From: Takakia lepidozioides
Lineage: Eukaryota > Streptophyta > Takakiopsida > Takakiales > Takakiaceae
DNA: 64,000 nt
Direction of reading: 5' to 3'
Assembly (NCBI GenBank): GCA_030704615.1
Contig: CM060734.1
Coordinates: 3,348,001 to 3,412,000, forward strand
In this document: positions 23,080-33,418 of the stretch, in pieces
Layout: the number at the start of each line of letters is the position of its first letter
Position numbering within the stretch: position 1 is the stretch's first letter
Position numbers and translations under genes: made by a program
Notes under the pieces: generated by a model
What the model saw: only the letters and a program-made list of their open reading frames with translations
The model's database searches: none
What the model was told of the DNA's origin: nothing

Positions 23080-23320
23080 GGGAAGATAAATATGTCTTGT
23101 CAAGGCACAGACAAGACAAGTGCTGTCATTGTCAAATAAAGACAAATCAGCCTCATGACGAGGCACTATCTAACTTCACCTCGCATAGACAGTATCTTAC
23201 TTGATAGAAATCATGTCATCTTCCTGGAAGTACATGAAAAGTTAGGGTGGGAGGGTGGGATTTCAAGACAACCATCACCCTGGATTCAGATGTCATTCAT
23301 CATTGAAGGAGTCTTGTTTT
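23080..23320. repeat. Dispersed repeat, copy 2
   Basis: Diverged partner of 7736-8000, same orientation, sharing GTCAAGGCACAGACAAGAC-like and GGGTGGGAGGGTGGGAT-like words. Confidence 0.6.
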
Positions 23321-23479
23321 TAAAAAAAAACAACAAAAAACAGGACAAACACCACCCTTGGCACATACCATCAGCAGAAACACTTGAGCCTTTAAAAACG
23401 AGTGCCAGGTGTTGCAATTCCAAAAGCCCAACCTGATAATTTAGTCTATGTTCCATGAATGCATAATGGTCTGGATCTG

Positions 23480-24345
23480 GATTTCCATCATCTCTCCAAA
23501 ACTCAATCAGAGCAGGAGTGCTACATTGAGCATAATCAGAACTTTATGGACAACACCAGCTCAGAGGGTATTCCAAAAAGCCCAGTTTGAAAAATTAAAC
23601 CAGACATTATGTATTTTGAAAAAGCCAAACCAGCCCACTGCTTGGTATTTTTCCAAGTCAAAACAGTGTGCAAAGGTCTTGCTTTCAAATCACCGGGTAT
23701 GTCCAAAAGTACTATTTGGTACTTTTCAAACTTATAATAGCGTAACCAGGCCTGTTTTAAACTCAATGGTTAATTCCAACCTAAAGCAGCCATTATGTAA
23801 TCTGAAAAGCCATCAAGCCAAAACAGCTTAGACAGTTTTGTTTTAAACTCAGAGAGTAGTTCCAAAAACCTGCTTCATAACTCAGACCAGACGGTGGTAA
23901 TTTGGCAAAGCCCTTCAATACATCTGCTTGGTATTCTTCAAGCTAAAACAGTATGAATATATCTGCCTTAAACAAGTTAAAACAGTAAAACCAGATCTGT
24001 TTCAGACTCAAAGGGTGGTTCCAAAGGCATAGCTTGGCAACCTTAAAACAGATGTTATGTAATCTGAAAAGCCCGTCATGGCAAGTGCTTGGCCTGTTTT
24101 AAACTCAACGCTTAATTTCAAAGATGTTGCTTGGTACACCTAAAGCAGCCAGTATGTAGTCTGAAAAGCCATCGAGCCAAAACAGCTTAGACATTCTGTT
24201 CTAAATTCAGAACGTAGTTCCAAAGACCTGCTTGATAAATCAGACCAGACAGCCTGTAATTTGCTCAAAGGGTGGTTCCAAAGGCATTGCTTGGCAACCT
24301 TAAAACAGATGTTATGTAATCTGAAAAGCCCATCATGCCAGCAGC
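23480..24345. repeat. Degenerate tandem repeat array
   Basis: Imperfect repeats of about 110-240 bp. Examples are GGTGGTTCCAAAGGCATNGC (24012 and 24261), ATGTTATGTAATCTGAAAAG (about 24052 and 24310), and AGCCATCNAGCCAAAACAGC (about 23808 and 24167). It stops abruptly at about 24350, where the palindrome array of copy C begins. No coding potential. Confidence 0.75.
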
Positions 24346-24354
24346 TTGGTAATC

Positions 24355-24965
24355 TCTCATTCGGGGCCGTTCCGATGCAGTTGGGGAGGGGGGAGAGGCC
24401 GGCACCTGGCCATCACATTTCAACCCGCGGACGGAAATTCGGCACCGAATATCCAACAGGGGACGCCCGGACGAAGTCGCCTCGAGCGGAGAGGCCGGCA
24501 CCTGTCCGACAGAGACCATCCCCCGGATGGAAATTCGGCGGCGAATTTCCATCCGGGCCCCCTCAAAGGAAATCCGGTCGGGTGGTGAGGCCCAAAACTG
24601 GAGGATATAAAAACCTCCCAGGATGAAAAAACGGCGCCGAATTTCCGTGCAGGGCGGTTCGGATGCAGTCGGGGAGGGGGGAGAGGCCGGCACCTGGCCG
24701 TCACATTTCTACCCCCGGACAGAAATTCAGCACCGAATATCCAACAGGGAACGCCCGGACGAAGTCGCCTCGGGCGTAGAGGCCGGCACCTGTCCGACAG
24801 AGACCATCCCCCGGATGGAAATTCGGCGGTGAATTTCCATCCGGGCCCCCTCAAAGGAAGTCCGGTCGGGTGGTGAGGCACAAAACTGGACGATATAAAA
24901 ACCTCCCAGGATGGAAAAACGGCGCCAAATTTCCGTCCGAGGCCGTTCGGATTTCCCTCTAGCAG
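24355..24965. repeat. 96-bp phased palindrome array (copy C, outer part)
   Basis: Six palindromes of the form GAAATTCGGCGCCGAATTTC (variants CACC, GGCG, GCCA) are centred at 24443, 24539, 24635, 24731, 24827 and 24923, exactly 96 bp apart each time. The sequence is two tandem units of 288 bp, each holding three palindromes whose flanks differ. A reverse-orientation relative with 96- and 95-bp spacing lies at 62655-62870, next to a gene A. Confidence 0.9.
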
Positions 24966-25079
24966 TCAAGGATTCCATGAAAAACGTGTCTAAAAGTGGA
25001 CTTCAGCCACAAAACTAACAGTTTAGTTTGTTTTTCTCCGAAAAACCAAGCGGTCACGTTCAGAATTACCTGCAGGAAG

Positions 25080-26080
25080 GTAATTCGGCGATTCGACTTA
25101 CCAAGCGAATGGAAATTCGGCGCCGAATTTCCATCGACCAGCGATCCGAGTTACCTGCTAGATGGAAATTCGGCGACGGATTTCCATCCATCCGGGCTTC
25201 GAATTACCTGCAGGATGGAAATTCGGCGCCGAATTTCCATCCATCCGCTCTCCGACCAACTTGGCGGATGGAAATCCGGCGCCGGATTTCCATCCATCCG
25301 CTCTGAATTACCTGCGTGGCGGAAATTTCGCGCGCCGCCCTACCTGGCAGGATGGAAATCTGGCGCCGAATTTCCATCCATCCGCAATCCGACCAACCTG
25401 GCGGATGGAAATCCGGCGCCGGATTTCCATCCATCCGGCTCCGAATTACCTGCGTGGCAGACATTTCGCGCGCCGCCCTACCTGGCAGGATGGAAATCCA
25501 GCGCCGGATTTCCATCCATCCGGCTCCGAACTACCTACGAGACGGAAATTTCGCGCGCCGCCCTACCTGGCAGGATGGAAATCCGGCGCCGAATTTCCAT
25601 CCATCTGCACTCCGACCAACCTGGCGGATGGAAATCCGGCGCCGGATTTCCATCCATCCGGCTCCGAATTACCTACGTGGCGGAAATTTCGTGCGCCGCC
25701 CTACCTGGCAGGATGGAAATCCGGCGCCGGATTTCCATCCATCCGGCTCCGAATTACCTGCGAGACGGAAATTTTGCGCGACGCCCTACCTGGCAGGATG
25801 GAAATTCGGCGCTAAATTTCCATCCTGCTGCTCTCCGAATTACCTGCATGAACTGGAAATTTGGCGCCATTTTTCCAGTTCTAGGCCCTATTGCCGTTCT
25901 AGGACTTAGCCATCTTCGGGCCAAACCGGGAAAAATGGCGCCGAATTTCCAGTTCAGGGCTCCCAAGATGGCTAAGTCCCTAGGGTGGCAGTCACCGAAA
26001 ACCGAAATTCGGCCTCATTTTTCCATTTCTAGGCCCACTCAGATCCGCCCCAACCTGGGAAAATGGTGCCGAATTTGCAG
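25080..26080. repeat. 53/31-bp phased palindrome array (copy C, inner part)
   Basis: Palindromes GGAAATTCGGCGCCGAATTTCC and TTTCGCGCGCCG variants are centred at 25089, 25121, 25174, 25227, 25280, 25333, 25364, 25417, 25471, 25502, 25556, 25587, 25640, 25694, 25725, 25779, 25810, 25865, 25939, 26013 and 26067. Spacings are 32, four of 53, then 31/53/54 repeating, then 55, 74, 74 and 54. From 25840 the palindrome becomes AAAATGGCGCCGAATTTCC with ACTTAGCCATCTTCGG spacers, the type found in the copy D intron. The array ends just before the splice acceptor at 26114. The 370-codon ORF across it is an artefact, since several frames stay open. Confidence 0.9.
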
Positions 26081-26114
26081 TTCAGGGACCTCATTGTGTT
26101 TTTCATGAATGCAG

Positions 26115-28475
26115 GTACTGCAAGTTCTCCCTTTTGGAGAAAGGTCATCTGTCTTTCGAGCCACCATTCTTCCTGGCATGGAGGAACCCTGGGGATGACT
26201 CCATGTACACTGACGATATTGTAAAGGAGTGGCATTTGGAACATTTGCGTGATTGCCCTTGGTATGTGGACCTTCCGCCCGGCTCGCTCGACCCATCCGA
26301 GTTTCAATTGAAGCTGGATGCTGAGGCCCGACGAAACCGGGCTCTGCTGCCTCCGCTGGGTGCAAAAGAGGCAAAAGCGCTTGCGAACTCCAAGAAAGCG
26401 GCAAAGCTTGCTTAGGCAGGAATTAAGGAGAAATTGAATGAGAAGAGTAAAGGCCAAAGGAAAAGGACAAGGAAACAGGTGAGTGCAGTAACACCCAAAA
26501 AACAGAAAACCATCGGGGCATCGGAGGAGGCGCAGGAGGGGACCCAAGAGAGTGACTCGGACGACGACTTTGTTCAAGGTCCTACGACTGCTGTTGCTGC
26601 TACCTAGTCACCGGTCGTCCGGGTTCCCAAGTCAGTTCGGAGTGGGACTGGCTTTGCCAAGAAGTTGGCATTTGAGGGCGAGCCTACACGGCGGTATTTG
26701 GCGGTGACGTTTACGCACAGGCCAAAGCTAGAACCTCCAACCATCATCCAATGCGTCAATGAGAGCTTCCTTGACGCTCTCGCTGCCAGGGCGAAGAAGG
26801 TGGTACACAGCAAGTCTCTGGCGGAGTAGAAGGGGAAAGCCAAGAAGAGGGCTGCCGGTACAGAGCCTAAAGACACCCCTGGTTTTGAAGCCATGATGGA
26901 ATTCTTCACGGCTGTGAGCATGGATTGCAAGAGCACTCAGGGGGGGGGGGGGGGTTGAGGTGGAGAGAGCTTGCGACATGATTCTCCTCGACATTCCAGA
27001 TGGGGAGCTGCTGGAGGGCCTGGATGGTGTGCCCACCTGGAACAGGTTTACTGAGGACTACTGGAAAGCCGGGTTTGGGCTGGTGGGGATGCTTCTAGAT
27101 GACGGTGGATGTGTGGTTGTCCTTGCCACAAGAGGGAAGACCACAGAGAATGCGGTGGCAAGGTGGACACCGAAAAGTGTCATCTCGGTCCTCCTCAGAA
27201 AATGGTTCTGCATCAATACACAGGGGTTGCGAACAGAGGGCCAAAGTGTAAGTTATCAATCTATTGCATTCACCTCATATTGTGGTGTATCTAAACAAGA
27301 TCCCGGAGTTGATCCCTCTTTTGTTGGATGTGCAGACATTGGTGTTTGAGGCATATTGCTTTGTGAAGAGAGGGTCTACGTTCAAATTCCGCAACGACGG
27401 TCGTCTTGTTGATGCCGTTGTGGACCCTGTTACCTACTATGTCCTCTACAACTATGTGCCCCACTCCAGTATGCCGAAGGACACAAAGACAGGCAAACCG
27501 TGGCGGTACAGCCGGACCCGGAGCCCTGCTTTCATCCAAACCCTCATGGAGACGTGCTCGGATGTCCAAGGGCAGATTCTGGACCTCACATGCGGCACGG
27601 GTAAGCCTTCACGTGCTCAGTTTGTCCCCTAGCCCGATTGCAATTGCATGCCGCAAGCTATTAACCGCCCGCTTTGTTCCTCAAGTGCTTCAATGTGGGC
27701 AGGGACGTTGTCCGACAGACATGTGTTCGCCTTCGAGCTAGATACTGCCCTCCACAACTCGGAACTTGCAGCGGCTGAACGTCTGCCGAAAGAGGAAGAG
27801 GCATCCTCGGAGGATGAGGAAAAATCCAAGAAGGAGCAGGGGGAGGAACAAGTTGGGATCGAGGCCGAGGAGCCCCCGGTGTACGAGTGAGTGGTCGCAT
27901 TGTAAGTTGCCTCCAGATTTCGTGAGGCACCTCCTTTCGCTCTCTTATTTCATTGAAAACCCTTTCTGCTTCTGCTGGTATTGACATTCTTGAAGTGGAT
28001 TTGTTCTTACTGTAGGATGCCAAATACGGCAGGAGGGACGTCTACACCGGAGTTCATGGGCAAGAGGAACGTGCCTTTTTTTGCCAGGGGGGATTTCATG
28101 CCTAGTCCAGAAAGGGACTACATCCTTCCTAACTTATGCTGCCCGGCTTGCTTTGGTGTCCATTAGGAGGTGTTCCGAACCTAGTCGTGTACATCAGATT
28201 TTAGACGAGGTAAGCCTCAAGAAAATGAAGATGAGGGAGGAGGCATCAGCTATTAGAGCCTGTCGGGCTCGTAGATTTGTCTTGGATTCTGCTGAGGAAG
28301 TGGGGGAGAAGAGGCAGAAGATTCCCATGAGGTGAGGTGGACAGTCCCCCAAGGAGAGGACGACATTTTTGAGAGGCATACTGCAACCGATGCATCACAG
28401 AGCTCGGAGGATGGTGGGGATGAGGGGGATGAGGAAGAAGGAGGGCCAAGTTCCTCGGAAGGTGTAGGAGAGTAG
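26115..28475 (+). pseudogene. Gene B copy C: downstream half, methyltransferase-like
   Basis: Starts at a splice acceptor (GAATGCAG|GTACTG) homologous to 19126, so the ParB half is missing. It encodes PPFFLAWRNPG, CPWYVDLPPG, a charged linker, PPTIIQCVNESFLDAL, then ACDMILLDIPDG (motif IV-like, DPPY replaced by DIPDG), WKAGFGLVGMLLDDGGCVVV, QGQILDLTCGTG (motif I-like, ending at a GT donor near 27602), HVFAFELDTALHN (motif II-like) and an acidic tail to 28475. The motif order IV then I is that of beta-class DNA aminomethyltransferases. Breaks: TAGs at 26413, 26605 and 26827, a 15-G run at 26940-26954 that shifts frame, and a shift near 27530. At all three TAG sites the copy D sequence reads CAG. 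Confidence 0.6.
26955..27250 (+). CDS. Copy C methyltransferase motif IV segment
   Basis: An open segment after the G run: VERACDMILLDIPDG, then PTWNRFTEDYWKAGFG and GMLLDDGGCVVVLATRGKTTENAVARWTPKS, then INTQGLRTEGQS before a likely GT donor (AAAGTGTAAGTT, about 27248). The D-hydrophobic-P segment followed by a GG-VVV strand matches the catalytic motif and following strand of DNA N6-adenine/N4-cytosine methyltransferases. The residue after the proline is Asp-Gly rather than Pro-Tyr, so activity is doubtful. Confidence 0.5.
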
Positions 28476-28499
28476 TTCCCGTTCCTGCTATGACAGTTA

Positions 28500-28687
28500 G
28501 GACACACTTGTATAGACGTGGCTTGCCACCAAATTTGCAATAAAATGTTGCATTTCATTGCTATGACGAGTCCACATGACCATATTTCCGTGCCTCCTAA
28601 CCCTATTTCCGTGGACAGACAATGGCCCGCTCATGCTTTTTTTTTCCCCGCTCATGCTCATGCCGCTCATGAAATAGCAGCCCCCGA
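28500..28687 (+). repeat. 3' end of the gene B element (copy C)
   Basis: After the gene comes AATAAA (28539-28544), then ACCCTATTTCCGTGGAC-like sequence, a GCTCATG-rich stretch around a T run, and the terminal word CTCATGAAATAGCAGCCCCC ending near 28686. The same terminus occurs at 31590-31677 and 44185-44343, and inverted at 44829-45000. Unrelated copia sequence starts at once after it, so this is the element boundary. Confidence 0.75.
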
Positions 28688-28689
28688 CT

Positions 28690-29868
28690 GCCGTTAAGCG
28701 TATCTTTTGATACCTCAAAGGCACTCTACTTCTATATCTCCAATACACTCATGTTCTTCAGCCTCGCCCTCTATATGGGTTTTCTGATGCTGATTGGGGT
28801 GGCAGTCTTGATTCTAGGCATTCCACCTCCGGATACACTTTTATTCTTTATGCTGGTGTTATTACATGGGCCAGTCGCAAGCAACGGGCCATTGCCTTGT
28901 CTAGCACAGAGGCCGAGTACATGGCCTTGACTAAAGCTAGCACTGAAGCTATTTGGCTCTGTCATCTACTCCAAGACCTTGGCTTTCTTAATGCCACTGA
29001 TCCCAGATATTATCTAACTCATGGACAATGCCCATCTAGTTATGGGAAGGAACAGAGGAAGAGGATAGCTATTAAAGCCCTACCATATACTATGATAGGA
29101 GGAAAATTGTACAAGCTGGGACCAGATGGAGTCCTAAAGAGATGCTTGTACCATCATGAAATTAATAAAGTTTTGGAAGAAATTCACAAAGGGATAGCTG
29201 GAGGACATTATGGAGAAGAGACTACTAGCAGGAAAATACTACTTGCAGGATATTGGTGGCCTACCTTATTCAAAGATGTACATAATTACTGTAAGAGCTG
29301 TGATGAATGTCAAAGGCTGGGACCTTTGCTGAGATCTGGAAAGATGGCACTGCATCCTACAATGCCTACTGAACCATTTCAGAAATGGGGATTAGACTTT
29401 GTTGGACCAATTAATCCACCAGCCAGGAACACCCAAAACAAGTATATAATCACAGCCACGGATTATACTACTAAGTGGGTAGAAGCCAAGCACTGCGAGA
29501 TAACACAGCAAAATCTACAGTTAGATTTCTTTATGAGAACATAATCACGAGATTTGGCTGTCCCTTGGAATTTATCAGTGACCAGGGAAGTCATTTCATT
29601 AATGAGACCATTGACTATCTTTTGTGATAATCAGAGTGCTATTGCTTTGATTGACACTACCAAGTTCCACAACAAGACCAAGCACATCGACATACAATTC
29701 CACTACATTCGCGAACACGTTCTCGACAAACATGTCCTTGTTGTTTACTGCCCTACTGAGGACATGGTGGCCGACATCCTCACAAAGCCTCTTGGCTTTG
29801 TTAAACACTCCTATCTTCTTAAGAAGTTAGGGTTGTTTGGAGGAGAAGCTGAGGATGATGCTTCCTAA
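28690..29868 (+). pseudogene. Ty1/copia RT-RNase H remnant, interrupted by gypsy sequence
   Basis: The first part (28690-28990) has the copia RNase H signatures [23 protein letters not shown] and STEAEYMAL, then LLQDLGF. It resumes at about 29617 with FCDNQSAIAL, KHIDIQFHYIREHV and DMVADILTKPL, ending at a stop at 29866-29868. The piece between (28995-29615) is gypsy, see its own entry. A purine-rich AAGTGGGAG follows at 29867 and the LTR starts with TGTTAGACC at 29876. Only the 3' end of the element is present. Confidence 0.8.
28995..29615 (+). mobile_element. Ty3/gypsy integrase fragment nested in copia RNase H
   Basis: Encodes [12 protein letters not shown], then the integrase zinc finger (H-H pair in [21 protein letters not shown]) with [15 protein letters not shown] between. 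The core follows with [10 protein letters not shown] (first Asp) and [12 protein letters not shown] (second Asp). After a frame change near 29540 it reads ITRFGCPLEFISDQGSHF. No LTRs flank it. A shorter relative of its start occurs at 41290-41345. Confidence 0.75.
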
Positions 29869-29875
29869 GTGGGAG

Positions 29876-30290
29876 TGTTAGACCTGATTTAGATTAGGAA
29901 GCACTTCATCCCTATAGTTGTGACAGTTCATATCTGAATAGATGTGACTCTTCCTTATGAAGAGTCATCTTCCTTAGGATAGAACCTAAGAAGAAAACAT
30001 TATTAAGAAGTTACTTTGTAATATACAGAAAGATTCTCTCTGCAGGGCTGAGTCCCATAGAGTGTGTGTTAGATGGGTAGCCTTGTCATCAGTAGATGGT
30101 CGAGCGAAGATGGAGGGGAGGATTGAAGCTAGGCAGGGTTCATAATTAGTATCCTGTAATAGAGAGAATGGGATATTGAAGTGAATACGTGGGTGTGAAA
30201 GGAGAGAAGCAGAGGAGCCCCTCACGGGAGAAGAGATGGAAGGAAATGAATGCAAAGGAAAGGCAAGAGTCATCAGAATCTGGGTACCTC
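29876..30290 (+). repeat. Copia 3' LTR (start clear, end uncertain)
   Basis: Starts TGTTAGACC right after the purine-rich tract that follows the copia stop codon. The dyad TGACTCTTCC...GAAGAGTCATC lies near 29946-29970. The end is set only roughly; no second LTR was found to define it. Confidence 0.5.
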
Positions 30291-30533
30291 GTGATGTAGA
30301 AAGAACTAACCCTATGAGTGGAATCTCCCAGTGAAGACAGTGAAATGAAAGAAGGAATTTACAACGTCCTCAGGGAGCTCAAAGACCTTATGGGACAAAA
30401 GAGAACAGGATACAAAAAAGTGGGGCCCTCAACAAGCTGCCCAAAAACTATCAACACCAAGAGATTCTCCAAGCTGGAAGAAATAAACGTATTAGTCCAT
30501 TGGATGGGTAGGTAGGACCCAGATGCTCCATTA

Positions 30534-31166
30534 TTGGAGCCCGCACTGCTCTTCCGCTTCTCATCATTTCAAAAATCAAAGGGCTTCATTGTTGTCCGCA
30601 AGGTCATTGTCATCGGCATCAGAGACGTCCTCAGGACCTCCTTTGCAAGGATGTCGTGCTTCCGGAACCGGGACGACTGCCCTTATGGAGGCTTCGATTA
30701 TGCAATGTATTCGGCCACATTGGGAGACACCGTTATTTGGCACACAGTTTACACAGAAGATAGTGGGGCAAATGTGGAAACATTGTCAGCTTTTGAGTAT
30801 ATCCCAGGCCACTACGCCTTCGAGCGGGGTGACGATCTTGGTCTGAGGAGTCCGTGGCTCCTGTGCATCCTTAATTCCGATTTTCCCAGCTACGACGGGC
30901 ACCCATGCAGAAGAATGCGCACTGCTATGTTGTTGCGGTGGAACTGCTGCCAGTGGACGTGGGTGGACTCCATCGGAGAGACGTATACTCCTGAAGGAGT
31001 GCGCTCCTCTTCTCCATTGTATGGGGACATTTGCATTGGTGTGGACGACAAAAACGTGAAGCTTTCCATATTCGATGGTGGTATGATTGAAGGACACGAC
31101 ATTGTGGTGAACATCAACAGGGGCGGTACAACGGCTGCAATCCAGTTTACTGGAGGAGCCCGATGA
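30534..31166 (+). CDS. Hypothetical protein, 210 aa, in an element with the gene B 3' terminus
   Basis: An intact ORF with even composition and many Trp, Tyr and Cys residues, for example CFRNRDDCPYGGFDYAMY, WHTVYTEDSG, FEYIPGHYAFERGDDLG, CCQWTWVDSIGETYTPEG and DICIGVDDKNVKLSIFDGG. This character suggests a folded, possibly beta-rich domain. I do not recognise it. About 420 bp downstream (31590-31677) lies the same terminal sequence as in the gene B elements, so the ORF may be cargo of a related element. The start could also be a later Met; no promoter is evident. Confidence 0.45.
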   Translation: MEPALLFRFSSFQKSKGFIVVRKVIVIGIRDVLRTSFARMSCFRNRDDCPYGGFDYAMYSATLGDTVIWHTVYTEDSGANVETLSAFEYIPGHYAFERGDDLGLRSPWLLCILNSDFPSYDGHPCRRMRTAMLLRWNCCQWTWVDSIGETYTPEGVRSSSPLYGDICIGVDDKNVKLSIFDGGMIEGHDIVVNINRGGTTAAIQFTGGAR

Positions 31167-31589
31167 CTCATGAGCTAGTTTTCAAAGCAGTCGAAGTCCC
31201 ATTGACAACGTGACTTGTATTCAGAAGGCACAGGGCTATAGATTTGTTTGCACCATCAGCACAGTAGATGTGCTTCAAATGCAATTCATGTGGATCAATA
31301 AAAACCCCATTGTGCCCTCTTATTTGTTCTATTCTGTATCCATCGTTCCCAGAATGCATCATTCCTCATTTCATTTGGGATTGGGAGTGGGGGTGGATTT
31401 TGCAAGTGGCTGGTAGGCTGAAATTGGGCCCCATTGTACAGAGCAGTACCACCCTACCATTCGCGAAACATTGCCTTTCAATATGTAATTCTAAAAAACA
31501 TTGCCGAACCTCCTTCATCGGGAGGTCTTTCTCCCCCTATGACCGTGACACCCTCAACCTATTCCCGCGGACACTCATTTCCGGAAAAT

Positions 31590-31677
31590 AGTCCTGCTCA
31601 TGTTTTTTTCGACACTTACGACTCTGCTAATGGCTCATGCCGCTCATGGCTCATGGCTCATGAAATAGCAGCCCCCT
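31590..31677 (+). repeat. Copy of the element 3' terminus
   Basis: Has GCTCATGTTTTTTT, repeats of GGCTCATG, and ends CTCATGAAATAGCAGCCCCC, as at 28687. Upstream, CAACCTATTCCCGCGGAC echoes the ACCCTATTTCCGTGGAC of the other copies. Confidence 0.75.
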
Positions 31678-32260
31678 TAGAGCACAAGGATGGAGATTAC
31701 ATAGAGGAGATACGACGAGATGATGCTTAGCTGTAGAGACGCACTGTAGAGCAGATTAGAGACACCATGGCTCCGGCCTGATACATGATAGATATTAATA
31801 TGATTCCTACTTCATATTCACGCCGTGTAGAGAGATATGAGTGAAGCTGTGGAATGAATGCTTGAGTAGATGGAACATGGTAGATTGCAGAACCAATCTG
31901 ATACTTAATCATAGACAGTATGGTAACTTGCTAACATGAATACGAGAAGGAATACAAATAGGAAGCACCCCCATGATACACTAGTTGCAGGTCATGACTG
32001 ATTGTTCTGAGTACTTAGAGATTTCCAACTCATCTATCTTGGAGTTTCCACCTCGGATAGCTAAGGGATGGGTGAGTAAAAGCCGCTTGACAAACCAGAC
32101 TCTAATAGTAGCTACCTGTGCTTCACCCACAGACAGTTAGACAAACAACATTAGTCCACTATAAAGGGATTAGAAAACTGAAGTCAAAAGGACCATGCTT
32201 AGCAATGTTGTTAGGCCTACCTGACTATACGCATCTGTCATATGGGATGACGACTCGAGC
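31678..32260. other. Stretch without recognised genes
   Basis: AT-rich, with short ORFs only. Contains GAGTAAAAGCCGCTTGACA at about 32072, echoed by GAGTAAAAGCCGCTAGACA at about 39762, a small shared word of unknown meaning. Confidence 0.35.
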
Positions 32261-32269
32261 TCCAACCAT

Positions 32270-32790
32270 GCCAAAACTTTAGAATCCATTTAGCTTTTCA
32301 CCCATGACAGGCATATGCTACAATCATCGAGTTCCATGACACCCCATCATCTTGTTGGCCATGTTCTCAAACACCCCTTTGCATCCTCAATGCTCCCATG
32401 TTTAGCACACATTTTCATCAGTTCAAAATGACATGTGGAATGATTCAAACTTTGACGATGTCACCATGGAGCTCTTTTTCTTTTCCCACGTATGCCAAGC
32501 TTGCACATGCATTGCAAGAGAGAGACATAAGAACTGTTGAACTGCCTCCTTCCTTCCAAATGACATCTGGTACAATTCCAGCTTTGATGATGTCACCATA
32601 GACCTATTGCCATTTTGCAGGGCTGCCAGGCTTGTACACACATTTGCACAAATGCAAATGAATGTGACGTGGTTGGGCTTTGCCCCTTCCTGCAACATTT
32701 GCTCATAGATCCAACCCCCACGCCGCCCATATCCTGCAATCATGGCATTCCCAGCTATTGATCCACAGGGAATCATAGGTAATCTTGTGC
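32270..32790 (-). pseudogene. PPR protein pseudogene (PLS type)
   Basis: On the minus strand, in shifting frames, PPR signatures follow one another: GNAMIAGYGRR, YEQMLQEGAKPNHVTF, then LSCNACASLAYVGKEKELHG with DIVKV, then MCAKHGSIEDAKG and finally SMIVAYACHG. These are the usual MIAGY, GxxPxxxTF, NACA-L---GK-LHG and YAKCGSIEDA elements of P/L/S-type repeats. Frames change several times and stops intervene, so it is dead. PPR proteins act in organelle RNA processing; PLS forms are typical of streptophytes. Confidence 0.6.
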
Positions 32791-32971
32791 AAGGTAAATC
32801 TGGCCCTCTTGGATGAATCTGGATCCATGCTTTATCCCCGCTCCTTCAACTATCCATGGCTATGCACAAATCATGCATTCATTGTTGCCTTCCTGTAGCA
32901 GCTGACAATGACAGCCTACATTTGTTCTAGGAAACACCCAACTCAACTTATCACACTCATTCCTATCAAAG

Positions 32972-33418
32972 TTGGGATTAAGCATGACAGGTGAATCTCC
33001 GCTGACTATACGATTAGCCGACGAGCGGAAGATCAGGCCCGTGGGCCACATTGCGAATGTCAAAATGAAGACTGGAGGGTACAAGGATGCGGTGGACTTC
33101 CAGATCATCGACTTTCCCATTGACGAGTACTCTTACGCCCTCCTACTAGGAAGGCCATGGTTGGTCCAGTCCCGAGCACGTACGGGCTGGGGGGCAGGCA
33201 CTATCACCTATGGGGTAAGGCCTTACACCACTATTGTTGCATTTATGACTGGAGCACCTCTCAACGAGACGGATGAGGATGAGCTCAGTGTGATCGGCTC
33301 GGAGGAAGAGTCTGCAGACTTGAGTGAAGAAGATTTTTGTGGTCGGATGATGAGTTTCTTTCGAAGCCACAGGCTCATCGAGTACTGGCAACAGTTCCCG
33401 CACCTCGCAGGGAGGTGA
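32972..33418 (+). pseudogene. Ty3/gypsy aspartic protease region (5'-truncated)
   Basis: Encodes RLADERKIRPVGHIANVKM, then VDFQIIDFPIDEYSYALLLGRPWL. The LLGRPWL motif closes retroviral-type protease domains. The active-site D(S/T)G is not in the preserved part, so the domain is truncated upstream. The frame changes near 33400, after which the RT ORF continues. Confidence 0.65.

Noticed and set aside
24996-26108. 370-codon ORF (plus strand), one of the longest in the window
   Set aside because: It is the translation of the palindrome array; several frames and both strands remain open across it and the peptide is a simple repeat.
26134-26940. UAG read as a sense codon (altered genetic code)
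   Set aside because: The inverted copy has CAG at the same three sites and intact genes elsewhere use normal stops, so mutation is simpler.
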